DNA of 64,000 bases, from the NCBI GenBank assembly GCA_019321725.1, contig CM033124.1:10974001-11038000 (forward strand), read 5' to 3'. The stretch is from Paulownia fortunei (lineage: Eukaryota > Streptophyta > Magnoliopsida > Lamiales > Paulowniaceae). Positions 39,191 through 51,100 of the stretch are shown piece by piece (position 1 is the stretch's first letter; the number at the start of each line of letters is the position of its first letter). Made by a program: the position numbers and the translations under genes. The notes beneath the pieces were generated by a model. The model was not told where the DNA came from. It ran no database searches and saw only the letters and a list, made by a program, of their open reading frames with translations.

Positions 39191-40190
39191 TTTGAAAATA
39201 TAAAAACCTATGTGATGAAACCTCCCGTGTTGGTTGCACCAGTGCCTGGACACCCATTAATTCTTTATATTGCTACTCAAGAATATTCCGTTGGGCCTTT
39301 ATTAGCACAAGAGAATAATGATGGAAAAGAGAGTGCCTTGTAATATTTAAGTAGGATGATGATGCCAAATGAGTTGAACTACTTACCAATTGAAAAGATA
39401 TGTTTGGCCCTTATCTTTACAATCCAAATATTGAAATACTACTTTCAGGCTCATACCGTCCGTCTTATCTCGAAAGCAAATCCACTGAAGTATGTTACGA
39501 CAACACCAGTTCTTTCTGATAGACTTGCAAGGTGGTACCTTCAATTGAAATAATTTGAGATCATATATGTTCCTCAAAAGGCTATGAAATGACAAGTTTT
39601 AGAAGACTTCTTAACCGATAATCCTATTCCTACTGAGTGGGAGCTATTTGATGACTTACCAGATGAAGATGTTTTTGTAATTGAAATTACTCCTCCTTGG
39701 AAGACGTACTTTGATGGAGCTTCTCACAAAAAGAAAGCCGATGCAGGAGTCATATTCATTACATCTGATGGAGAAGTGTTGTCTTACTCCTTCACCTTAA
39801 TCCAAAATTACTCCAACAATGTTGCTGAATATCAAGCTCTTATCTTTGGATTAGAAATGGTTGTTGATATCAAACAATTACATCTGAAAGTGTATGGAGA
39901 TTCTAAATTGGTGGTCAATCAATTGCTTGGATTGTATGAAGTCAAGAAACCTGAGCTACTTCCATATTTCAATTATGTTAGAAGGCTTATTGGATGGTTA
40001 GGAGATGTAGTTATTGAACATATACCAAGGACAGATAATAAGCAAGCTGATGCTTTAGCAAATCTCACTTTTATAGTTGCCATGCCTGAAGGTAAAGCTC
40101 GTGTATCAATATGCAGAAGTTGGGTTGTACCACCAATCTTCGAGGATGAGAATTATGATGAAGATGAAGAAAATCATATTGTCGAAGTAT

Positions 40191-40278
40191 TTGAAGTTGA
40201 GAAAGAAGATTGGTGTCAACCACTTGTAGATTATTTGAAGTTGAGAAAGAAGATTGGTGTCAACCACTTGTAGATTAT
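40191..40278 (+). repeat. 44-bp frame-shifting tandem duplication in pol
   Basis: Identical 44-bp copies at 40191-40234 and 40235-40278. Because 44 is not a multiple of three, the frame changes between aRNase H and integrase. The repeated peptide is VEKEDWCQPLVDYLK. Confidence 0.92.
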
Positions 40279-42023
40279 TTGAAGTATGAGAAGCTACCTG
40301 ATGATCCACGTCAAAGAGTTGATATTCAACGTCGTGCGGCTCGCTTCATTCATTACAAAAGCACACTTTATAGATGCTCATTTGATGGAGTTTTCTTACG
40401 ATGTTTGGGTGATGATAAAGCCATCCAAGCTATAGAAAAAGCTCATTTTGGAATTTGTGGTGCTCATCAATCAGGCTTAAAGTTGTACTGCCGAATAAAA
40501 ATAATGGGTTACTATTGACCGACAATGGTAAAAGATTGTATAGATTACACACAAAGATGTCAAGCATGTCAATTTCATGCAAATCTTATTCATCAACCAC
40601 CTGAGCCGTTACACCCTAATGTTGCTTCATGGTCATTTGACGCTTAGGGCTTAGATGTGGTTGGACCTATGACAAAGTCTTCCGGCGGATATTTATACAT
40701 TTTGGCTGCAACTGACTACTTTTCTAAGTGGGTTGAAGCAATACCTCTCAAATAAGTAAAAAAAGAAAATATTGCTGACTTTATCCGTATTAATATTATT
40801 TATCGCTATGGGATTCCTAGATATATAATCACGGATAATGGAAAGCCCTTTTGCAATAGTTTGATAGATAAGCTTTGTCAGAAGTTTAGTTTCAAACAAA
40901 AAAAATCTTCCATATATTATGCCACTGCTAATGGACTCGCTGAAGCATTCAACAAGACTTTGTGCACTTTATTGAAGAAAGTCATTGCAAAGTCAAAGCG
41001 AGATTGGCAAGAAAGAATCGAAGAAGCTTTATGGGCGTACAGAACCACTTTTAGAACACCTACTCAAGCAACTCCTTACGCACTGATGTACGGTGTTGAA
41101 GCTATAGTTCCTCTTGAGCAACAAATTCCATCATTGAGGATAGCCATTCAAGAAGGACTAACTGAAGAAGAAAATGCACGCCTGCGCCTCGAAGAGTTAG
41201 AGGCTATTGATGAGAAAAGGTTGAAAGCACAACAAAGACTTGAATGCTACCAAACTCGCCTGTATAGGGTATTTAATAAGAAAGTGCAGTCACGCTCTTT
41301 TCAAGTTGGCAATTTGGTACTTGCTGTGAGAAGGCCCATCATTACTACTCATCGGACTGGAAAAAAATTCACATCAAAATAGGATGGTCCTTATGTTGTT
41401 AAAGAAGTCTACACGAATGGCGCTTACAAGTTAGTTGTTGAAGATGGCTTAAGAATTGGCTCGATAAATAGAAAGTTTTTAAAACGTTACTATGCGTAAA
41501 GTTAGAAGAATGCTCCATGACGCATGAGCTTAAACTGCATGTTACTCCTGACCCGCATGAGTATAAACTTTGAATGGTATCCACCAAAAGTGAATACATG
41601 TGGTTAAACTATTAATTTACCCCACTAAAGGTATTTTATGTGGTTAAAGTGTTAAATACCCTACCTAGTCTAGGGTGGTTAAGCAATAGATACTCCTGGT
41701 CCATATGAGTATAAACTATGTACGGCCCCCCATAAAAAAAGATGCTTTTGAACTACGTTATGACTTGATCCCTTTGTTAGGGTACGTAGGCAGCTTAGAT
41801 ATTTTCTAAGTTCAGTCATGAGTAATTATATTTTCTCTTCGTATATGATAGTAGTTTGAAAAAAAAATGAAAAACAAAAAAAAAGGCCTTTGTGAATTTT
41901 GATGAACATGAATGCACTTGAAGGATTACAAGATAGAAAAAGAATAATTTCTATTATGTAATCTCAAAAATAATGATGATCCTTACATGAAGCAAAAAGA
42001 AAGGGAAATGTCCTAAACAAACA

Positions 42024-44665
42024 TTAAATAAAGGGTCTTAAATTTTTCAGCTCTTCTTTGGCAGCCTCGAGACGTACCATTGAAGACTTCAAATTTTTAA
42101 CTGCTTCATCACTCAATGGAGAAGTATTCTTGATTGCAACAATCTCCTCTTCAATCTTATGAACTTCGGTTTGGGCACTCTGGAGAGGTTGTTGTTGGCA
42201 TTTCAATGATGCAGACAAGTGTTTCTTTCATCCCTTCAAATCATCAAGCTCCTTCTTGATGCGCTCCAACTCCTCCTTGGTAGATTGAATTTGATTAATT
42301 TCTTTGCTTCCTCTAGTCTTGGCTTCGTGGAGGCGATCTTTGGCTTCACTTAATTGTTGCGCAAGAAGTTCTTTGGATGTCTGTTCAAAAGATATTGACA
42401 TTGCCTCGTCATAAGCAGCAACCTTGGCAAAAAGTTCTTTTAAGGGTTCTTCCACATGATAGATATCAAAATTGATAAAGCTTTTCATGGACTCAAGCAC
42501 AAATGAAACATCATCTTTGATGGATGAAAGGGAGTCGATCAAAGTATTTGCTATCCTCTCGCGGAGATCGTTCCATAGCCTTTGAAGATACTCCTTTTGA
42601 TGATTAAGTATGAATTTTTTACCTTCAAATACTGAAAACACAGCACAATGAGGTGTTTGTTTAGCCCTAGTCGAGAATTAAGTGTTTTTTTTTGTATTTC
42701 TCCATCAATTGGAAGAATTGTGGCTGACAAGTTGGGCCCTCTGATCGATCATTGGCTAACTCGTGATCCTTCACTATTATCAATATTGAGTAGTTCTTTC
42801 TCCAACTGAAACATCACATGTTTTAAGTTAGAAAAGAGTTATAAATAATAAAAAAAAGAAAGAGATGAAAAATTTAGGAAATGACCCCTTCAACGAAGTT
42901 CTCTGTTTCTAGTGGATTACTTGCAACATTACCAACATTGACGTCCCTTGCCTCCAAAGACTTGGGGTTCTTTTTAAGTCTTTTCCAATGATGGTCTGCA
43001 TTGCTACTACCACTTTCCTCCAAATGGGGAGAGGCATCCTTTCTCTTGTTGGCTTCAGGAGGCTCAATGGCTTGGGTATCACATCTGTTGGGAGAAGAAG
43101 TGATAGATACATGTGTGGGATTTTGAGCATTTCCGTATAGAGGACTATCTCCTTTGTCATGTTCTTTGTTTTTGAGAGAAATTTTAATTGGCATCATGCT
43201 GATTAAAGTCAAAATATTTTCCTCAAAATAACCTCCATGGATATTAGTCCACTATATCTTGTAATCTTCATAGAGAATTTCTTTGCATTTGGGGGCATAC
43301 ATGGAAGACAAGTCTTCAACAGAGATCTGGACAAAGTGCATAAGTGCCAATAATGAACTCCTTCTTCCAAAAAAGCCTTGCGGATGTCTCGTGTGAGAGT
43401 TCCCTGTACTACTTGATAGAATTCGAATTGGCAACTAAATCGATAGGGACTGTAAGGCTCGATAATAATGTGTTTGCCTTACCTCAGACAAAGATAGTTC
43501 AAACGGATGGCGATGAAGTAGTTTTGCTCAAACTCTTCTGCATTCCCATTGTCAACATATAAGAAATCTTTGCTCTTGGTAATCATGGTGCAAGTCCAAG
43601 AAACAAAGTCTCCTTTATAGATTCGCTTGCAGGCTTCTTTGGAATCATAGTACATTGTGCCACCTTCGCCAGAAAAGATCGTCATTTTGGGGATACATAC
43701 TCCTTGCCAAACATGGTAATGAGTCTTGAAGTAGTGCACCAACCAACTATAGACAAAGTGGATAGAGAATGTTGAATATACACGAGATGGTCTTGGAGAA
43801 TTTGCGACCTTATTTAGGCCTTGTAGATACTTGCTAAAATGAGAACAACAAAGCTCATTATCCGTCCACTTGCCATAATGCTCGCCATTTTGAAGGTATT
43901 GGGGCGTATCGAATTGATGTCATCATTGGGAAGGACAAATGCACAAAGCCAAGAAGTTAAATGTGCCGCCAAATATGTCTCATCTCTTAAACTCTCTTTT
44001 ACGCCAAGCTTTGAAAATAAGGTCATCTCTGATGGACACCATTCTTCATGTATGTCAAAATCACCAAGTGAATTATGGGTTGATTTGAAATGACTCGCCT
44101 TCTTTTCTCTTTGTGGAGAAGGAAGTAGATACTTAGTAGCCTTCTTGGACCAAAATCTAACCCAATGAAAATCTTATAGTGATATGGACAATTTTCTAAG
44201 TGAAGTCAATAAGGTATTGGTGAGTGGACACCACGCCTCGCAAAAAGCCTTGATTATGTCAGAATTGTGATCATACGTTAACAACGAAGCATATACTAAG
44301 TCATATATTTACATCGAAAGAAGCTTGTGCTTGCACCGACTAAGGATGTCTTTGGTCCACTCCCAGTAGCCCTTGATGTAGTGGAATTTACCAGCGAACT
44401 AAATGGCATCTCCCCACTTGGCTTTGCCTTTAATGATATGATGACCCAATGTTGGCAATGGAGTTAGCTCATTCGACGGCTGATGGTAAGTTGCTTGCAA
44501 AGCCCACACCTTGGAATTCTTGCTCAATGGGATCTCCCGAGACCATTCCACCAAGTAAAGTAGATTCGTCAACTTTGGCCATAGCTTCACGTATCGACCG
44601 ACGAGGAGAGTTGAACCGCCAAAATTATGCCCTTCTCCATGGGTTGACTTTCATCATTAAGGATC
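42024..44665 (-). pseudogene. Antisense plant mobile domain (PMD) gene relic in the Tat element
   Basis: Read right to left the minus strand gives WALQATYHQPSNELTPLPTL, then GYWEWTKDILSRCKHKLL, YDLVYASLLTYDHNSDIIKA and FCEAWCPLTNTLL. Next come GVKESLRDETYLAAHLTSWL, CAFVLPNDDINSIRPNTFKM and HYFKTHYHVWQG. Further on are YCLCLR-like YLCLR and EPYSPYRFSCQF. These match the plant mobile domain (aminotransferase-like) family from memory. The C-terminal part (42641-42024) is a coiled coil (LLAQQLSEAKDRLHEAK and after). Stops and frameshifts (near 44400, 44280, 43485, 43240, 42870, 42225) kill it. PMD genes in antisense between pol and 3' LTR are known for Tat elements; host PMD proteins such as MAIN and MAIL1 act in silencing. 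Confidence 0.82.
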
Positions 44666-45058
44666 GTCAAGTGTTGCACCCCGAAAGGAAAAAAAGTATC
44701 TTTGAATTAAATCATTAACTGTGAAAAAAAAGAGTTAGAATTCAAAGGCTGTGCTTGATCAAAATATTAAAACCATTGATGACTTTACATACTCTATCAA
44801 AAAAAATTGAAGAAGTTCATACAGATGAAGATGGCACTTGCTATTTTATGTAGATTCTATGAATTCAAATTGGTGTCAAGGCATCCAATGAAATACAGGA
44901 TGATGACAATTCTACCTATGGTAAATGGCCTGAAACTTACAGTTTCAAAACACCCATAACTTTCTTAGTAGATGTATACATCGAAAGCTGATAGAAAAGT
45001 TCAACATTTTCATGTGGATACTAGTGAGATTGGGTCTGGCTTCTTTATTTGCACACAA

Positions 45059-45474
45059 GAAACAAAAGTGGTATTGAACTCCGGCCACACGATGCCGGCC
45101 ATAGGCTTACTAACTGGAGCATCTCCAAAGCTATCGCCGTAGCAGCTGATACCACTCCTTGTCAATGCCATTATCGCTGGGTACCGCCACATTGACATGG
45201 CAGCACTCTACGGCACCGAAGAAAGCATTGGCCAAGCCGTGGCGGAGGCGGTGGGTCGCGGCCTGATCAAGAGTCGCGATGAACTTTTCATCACTTCTAA
45301 GTTATGGTGCACTGATGCGCATCATGATCTCGTCCTGCATGCCCTCGAGGAAACACTAAGGAAATTAGGTTTGCAATATGTGGATCTATATCTTATACAT
45401 TGGCCAGTAAGGATAGAGAAGGATGGTAATAATTCTATAAAGATGATGGATTTTGACATAAAAGAAACTTGGAG
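45059..45474 (+). pseudogene. Captured aldo-keto reductase (AKR4-type) fragment
   Basis: One frame reads ETKVVLNSGHTMPAIGLLTG, meets a TAG at 45140, then NAIIAGYRHIDMAALYGTEE, GRGLIKSRDELFITSKLWCT and LGLQYVDLYLIHWPVRIE, and loses similarity after DFDIKETW (45472). This is the N-terminal third to half of a plant NADPH-dependent aldo-keto reductase (about 310-320 residues when whole). All four catalytic tetrad residues are visible: Asp (HIDMA), Tyr (LYGTEE), Lys (ITSKLW) and His (LIHWP). The stretch is GC-richer than its surroundings. It sits between the antisense PMD relic and the 3' LTR, on the element's sense strand, so it was probably picked up by the element. The cofactor half is missing, so there is no enzyme. 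Confidence 0.85.
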
Positions 45475-46399
45475 TTTTGCAGTGCATAGAAGAGCACATA
45501 ACATTCAAAAGTACAAATACGATAAAAAGAAAAGGATGGCAGATTTTTCAAGTGATTACGAAGAATAGAATAATAGAGAAATATGTACCTCAAATAATCG
45601 TAACAACGAGCCGCCGAACAAAAAATCTAATATTGGTAGAAAGCTAATGATAGAGAGAAACGGGTCTATTATCTCTCTTTTATAAGCCATGAATGGAGTT
45701 AAGATTAGGAGTTTTCAGCTATCCAATTGCTTGAAGAAGAGTCAGAAGTTGATTAGGAGAAAAATTTCCAACTTATATTTAACATGGTGAAAAGTTTTAT
45801 TGAGCAAAGGAGTGCAGAAGACGTTCAAATATGATAGAAATTGGGTTATTATCCATGGCCTTAGTTCACCTACACCATAAGTCAAATGTGGACTAAATAA
45901 GTTCTGTTTATTAACAAAAACAAAAAAAAATGAGGGAATTAAAAAAAAAGCAAACAAAGAAGAAGTTCTTAAGCTGCCGAAGTGCTGGCGTTATAAGTGT
46001 ATGTGCAATTCTATTCTCATATTGCTAACCAATGCAATACTTAAATTGGTTGTCTATAGTTGTGCACATGTGGATAAAGAAAGTTAAATGAAAGGAAAGT
46101 TTGAAGATATATCTTCACTTTTTTTATTTCAAATGGCTTATGAAAATTGGTTTGGGCAAAATTGAAAAATGATAAGAATGTGGATTAATAAAATCAAATT
46201 GAAAGTTAACCCATAATTCACTATTCATTTGTTCATTTGTTCAAAATCAAAATTTACATGTAATTTTTTTTTTTTAAAGGCCCATTACAAATAAAAATAA
46301 AAATAAAAATAAAAATTCAGCAATTATCGTGACTTATTCACTCTAACACATAGTGTTCGTGAAAAAGTCTCAAAGAGGCATTTATAGACAAATTAAATT
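45475..46399 (+). other. Non-coding 3' region of the Tat element
   Basis: AT-rich sequence between the reductase fragment and the 3' LTR. A purine-rich tract suitable as polypurine primer just before 46400 is not clear (caaagagg at about 46370 is the best candidate). No gene is seen. Confidence 0.5.
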
Positions 46400-47232
46400 T
46401 GTGTCAATTAAATGGCGATGCGTATAAAATAATATGTATTAAATATTACTTTTATATATTTCTATTTATATTGGGAATTTAATCAAACTTAATTCCTAAA
46501 TTAAATAGTTAATTAATTAATATTATAATATATATTTTGTTGGTCAATTAAATATTGTCGAGTGTCAAATTTCAATTCTTGAGAATCAAGATTATATCAA
46601 ATCTTATGATCAAGTGATAGATGTTAATCAAATCATGAATGTCCAATCAAATCGTGTTATTTCATCAAATGACTTATCCAATAACTCATATCCTATAAGT
46701 ATAAATAATGGTCATTCACAAGAATAAACAACATAAGTTGTGAAAAGGAGGTCCAAGTAAGCAGGTGTTGGAGGAAATTATCTCAACCAAAGCGATCAAA
46801 TTCAAAGAGATTCACGGTGTTCAAGACAAAAATCAAGGCATTCATCACGGAGTCCATCCAAATAATAGCGTTTAATTCGAGATTAAGTTATTAAACCCTC
46901 AAATTAACGTTATTGAAGATTAAATTCATATTGCAGGAGATCAAATGATCAATTCCATCAACAAGTTGTCAATTTTCAAAGTAAACGTTCTTGAAGTTCT
47001 AATATTTTATTCGATATTAAGGTGCTAAACACTCAAATTAACGTTATTGGAGGACGAAATCCAGTTTGGAAAAGATCAAATCAGCAATTACACCTCAAAA
47101 AATTCAAATCCCAAAATCTATTGTTCTTGAAGAGAAAAATCGGAGGAATTATAGATATTGTAACCATTTTATTATTTCAATTCAATAAAATTTCATTTGT
47201 ACAATTTTTCTCGTTTGTTAATTTTACAGACA
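46400..47232 (+). repeat. 3' LTR of the large Tat element
   Basis: Starts tgtgtcaattaaatggcg and ends near ttttacagaca. It matches 34035-34866 over its whole length with about 70 differences by hand count. Confidence 0.9.
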
Positions 47233-47242
47233 ATAAAATTTG

Positions 47243-47734
47243 GAAGAGGCCAAAATTCTATATTTCATGAAATTTACATATAAAACATGAGATTATATAT
47301 AAAATGAGGGGTGACCGTTCATTCTCTGTATATGTTTATGACTTCAAATTAAATACATGAAAGCTATACAAGGGAATGTAGGAGAAAGGTAAAATAAGTT
47401 GAGATGAAAGAGTCTTGTCTTGGCAGTTTTGCAGTGTGGTGCCTCTCATTTAGCCTTTTGAAGTGTGGTTTTAGTAATGGGTTTAGTTGGTTTACTACGT
47501 ACAATGAGAGTAGTAGTTTTACAAATATCACTAAATTTGGAAGGTTTTTGGGAGTCCTATAGTGGTCAGCAGCTTATACCAACTGTTTTGTTTGCATTTG
47601 GAGCTCTATGTGCCATCACCCTAAAATCCCTCCACTGTTAAAATAACTGACTCACAAATTATTTCGGCAAAGTACCCAAAAAATTTTTGAAAGTATAAAG
47701 ACCAAACCCACTAGACTACCACTTTCATAGTTGG
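47243..47734. other. Intergenic DNA, no gene seen
   Basis: Short stretch between the Tat 3' LTR and the SINE. No recognisable content. Confidence 0.5.
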
Positions 47735-47754
47735 TAATGAACTACTTGTTCAAT

Positions 47755-48074
47755 TTTTTTTATTTTTTTTATTTTTTTATGACTCACATATCCTAACTTC
47801 GGTGGACTAATCCTAAACTTCCAACACACTTACCCCTAGCGCCTTGGAGGGGGTAAATCGCGGGATATACCTCAACTGACTCGAATTCTCAACAAGAACT
47901 GTACACTTTCGCGCACAAGAAGCTCAACCCACAGTGATTGCATCATACTAAACTCCGGCTGTAGGGTCTCACTGGTAGCACAGTGATTGCTCCATACCGA
48001 AATTCAGCTACAGGTTCCCACCAAAATTCGAACCTTCACCCTCCCAGTGAAAGTGAATTCAAGTTGATAGTTTA
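47755..48074 (-). mobile_element. SINE, 320 bp, with 20-bp target duplication
   Basis: The exact 20-mer taatgaactacttgttcaat occurs at 47735-47754 and again at 48075-48094. Between them, read on the minus strand, lies a compact GC-richer body. It has a Pol III B-box-like ggttcgaattt (48034-48024), the phrase ttaggattagtccaccgaag, and an A-rich tail (aaaaaaataaaaaaaat). Long target duplications plus an A tail mean LINE-type retroposition. The A box is not evident, so the copy may be slightly 5'-truncated. It carries no protein. Confidence 0.85.
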
Positions 48075-48122
48075 TAATGAACTACTTGTTCAATATTTGT
48101 TTACTAATATAATAGATGTCTC

Positions 48123-51100
48123 TAGACCTGACCACGGTTCAGGAACCGTCGATTACGGTTCAGAATCGCCGGTTCCACGATTCAAGAAAATTCCGACCCT
48201 TAACCTTAACCGTCAAGGTCGGTTACAGTCCGAGTTCCGAAACTGTCAGGCCGATTCCGGTTACAGTTCCGGTTAACCGCCGGTTCTGGTTCTGGTTCCA
48301 ACCTTTGAATTTTTTTTTTATTTTTTTACCTATATTTTGAAAATTTGTAACTTTTTAACTAACTATTAATTTTATAAAATTGTAACTTTTGTAAAACAAA
48401 AACAAGGGTTTGAAATTTTAAACATATATTTGAATAAAAAATTTTGAACTTAAATTTAAAAAAAAAATATCATTAATTTTTGAATTTAATGAATGTTTAA
48501 CTTAAATTTGAAAAAAAAAATATTATCTAAAATTTAAAATATCAAATATTCTAATTATAATAAATATATAAAAAAAAAGATATTCAACTTGAAATCTTAA
48601 AGTTTAAACTTAAATTTCAATAAAAAAAAATTTGCACTTAAATTTAAAAAAATATCCACAAAAATTTAAATTATATAATTAAAAACTATTTTAAAAATAA
48701 AAATAAGCTTGAACTTAAATTTAAGTTGCTTACGTATCCTCTTAGGGTATAGAGGAATCAAAACCCACGTAGTTCTCTTACCTTTTAATCCTTCTTACAT
48801 TAGGAAGTGACATGGCTCAATCAATTCCATCCGTTCCCATCGTTGTTCCATCTGTCTCCTCCTCTTGATCTTCCTCTGAATCCGGCTGATCTTGTCTTCG
48901 TACTGAGGCCTTGATCCAATCATCAAGACATGCTTGGGCTTCTAAATTCTCAGGAGACAATGTTAAGCATTTCTCACTCAATATATTGCCTCCCGCACTG
49001 AAAACTTGTTCCACTGCAATGGTTGAAACAGGTGAAGCAAGTATCTCCTTCGCCATCACGGACAAAATTGGATACGTTTGCTCCTTTTGCGACCACCATC
49101 ACAAAATATCGAACTCTTCATCGTCATCTGTTTCATTAAACTCAAATGAAATATTAAAATAACTCTCAAGTTCTTGGCTAGAATTTGAGGATCCTCGAGG
49201 ACGTTTAGTTCATTCCCTAAGTAAAAGTTGTGTTGTCGTAAGTTTAAAACCACTACTACTACTAGTTTTATGTATATTAATTTGAGTTGATTGTGGATCA
49301 TATTTGGAACTGTATTCATTATAAAATTCATTTAAAAGTGTTCTAATTTTAAATATAATATTATTAATATCTATAGTATAATCATTTTCATTACGTGTTA
49401 AAACATTGTAATAAATTAATAACAAGTCTTGTAAACCATCTAATTTAAGTCTAGGATCAAAAACAACAGCAATTAAATTAATATTTGGAGTTTTATAAAA
49501 ATATTTTTCCCATTTCAACTGCATTGATAAAGCACAATTTACTAAATTTTCATCTTGAGAGTTAATATTTTCATGTAAAACTGATGCAATATTACAACAA
49601 TTTAATAATACTAAATGAGAAGTTGGAGAATAAATACTAGATAATTGTAAAGTAGCATTATTAAATATTTTTAAAATATTACAAATTTTTTCACATACTG
49701 TCCAATGATGTGGATATAAATAAAAAGGAGTAGAAATAATTTGTACAAAAAATTGACATAATAAATATTTATAGTCGATAGATTCTTTTAATAATCTATA
49801 TGTTGAATTCCAATGGGTTGGAACATCCCGTGGAAATTTTTTAGGTCTCACACCGTTAGCCTTACAAAATCTAAACCATTGTTTATTAATATATGGATGT
49901 GTCCATAAATAAGAAAATGCTTATCTAATTGGTTTAAGTTGATTATCTAAAACTTTTAAGCCATCTTGTACACATAAATTTAAAATATGACATATACATC
50001 TAATATGAAAAAATTTACCACTAATTGATGGTTCACATACAACTTTAAGATCACCAATACTAGCATTATTAGCTGCAGCATTGTCAAATGATATTGAAAA
50101 AATTTTATTAACTAAATTATATTTTTCTAATATTAAAAATATAATTTATGAAATATTTACCGTTGTGTGTGGACTATCAAAAACTCTAAATGCAAGTAAT
50201 CTTTTTTGAAGTGTCCAAGAATCATCAATCCAATGACATGTAATACCCATATATGAATGTATTTGCCAATGATCACTCCAAATATAATTACATAAAGAAA
50301 TTTTATTATTTACATTATTTAATAATTCTTTTAACTCTTTTTTATATTTATTATATTTTTTTTTTACATAGCGTGTTAGAGTGGTTCGTGGAACACCTTT
50401 AGCCGCCGAATTATATGTTGTTTGAACTAATTCATTAAAAAAGAATTTATTTGCAAAATTAAAACTAAGATGCTCAACAGAAATAAATCTAACTAAATTT
50501 TCTCTACATTTAACATCATTATATTTAAATAAAGAAAGATCATTACCTCCACCGGCGCCGGAAGATGCGAATGATGGCATTTGAGTTTGGGCACGATCAA
50601 TGCCAAATTCTACTGGATGCTTCTTCTCCACATGTCTTTTCAAGGATCCATAACCACCTCCGAATTAAAATTTGTAAAATTGCGAATAATATTTATACTT
50701 TGCTCGCATCTCTCCATTTGGAAATGTCATTTTATCAAAATGTTTAGTAAAAATAGAAGATTTGAGAGATGGAATAGATCGAGTGTGAGCATCACTCATT
50801 GTTTCTTGAGTAGTATACAAGTGAGTTTGCTCTTCATCACTTAACTTAACTTCACAATCGATGTTGAACCTTGGTTGCTCGTCGGTTGCGAGCATCTTTC
50901 CCTTACCTCTATTGCTTGAACCGGCCATTTTTTGATAAATGATAAAAATTTAGTATATGAATTGAATAATAAATAATTAAAGATGAAATAAATGAAATAT
51001 GAAAAAATTTAATGAAAGAATTAAAATAATATAGAATTGAGAATGAATAATTAAGAGTGAAGATTAGAGAGTTGAGAATTAGATAATTGATATTTGAGAG

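Larger units (their letters stand above)
36230..41499 (+). pseudogene. Tat pol pseudogene (protease, RT, RNase H, aRNase H, integrase)
   Basis: Protease: the stretch RILID-stop-GSAVNILPL near 36805-36840 has a TGA inside the active-site motif (DGG expected). Reverse transcriptase (38270-38960): SSIVPMRKKNGQIRVCVDFR and CYVDDVVIKSK. RNase H (39230-39560) is weak. Archaeal-type RNase H (39690-40080): YFDGAS, NNVAEYQAL, YGDSKLVVNQL and KQADALANL, with the D-E-D-D residues present. Integrase (40320-41380): HFGICGAHQSG and CQACQ (zinc part), then GLDVVGP, ITDNGKPF and ANGLAEAF (DDE). The end is LKRYYA then TAA at 41499. Many stops and frameshifts are present, including two tandem duplications (39119-39190 in frame; 40191-40278 frame-breaking). 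Confidence 0.92.
34035..47232 (+). mobile_element. Ty3/gypsy Tat-lineage retrotransposon, near complete, inactive
   Basis: Two direct LTRs of about 832 bp bound the element. Between them, in order: gag (34921), pol (to 41499), an antisense plant-mobile-domain gene relic (44665-42024) and an aldo-keto reductase fragment (45059-45472). Tat membership rests on the second, archaeal-type RNase H between RNase H and integrase, and on the extra genes between pol and the 3' LTR. All reading frames are broken. The LTRs differ at roughly 70 of 832 positions by hand count. I could not find a 5-bp target duplication, so the exact ends are uncertain by a few bases. Confidence 0.9.

Noticed and set aside
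45475..45568. Continuation of the reductase frame to 45568
   Set aside because: After ETW the residues are Lys-rich and match nothing in the reductase family; it is run-on translation of element DNA.
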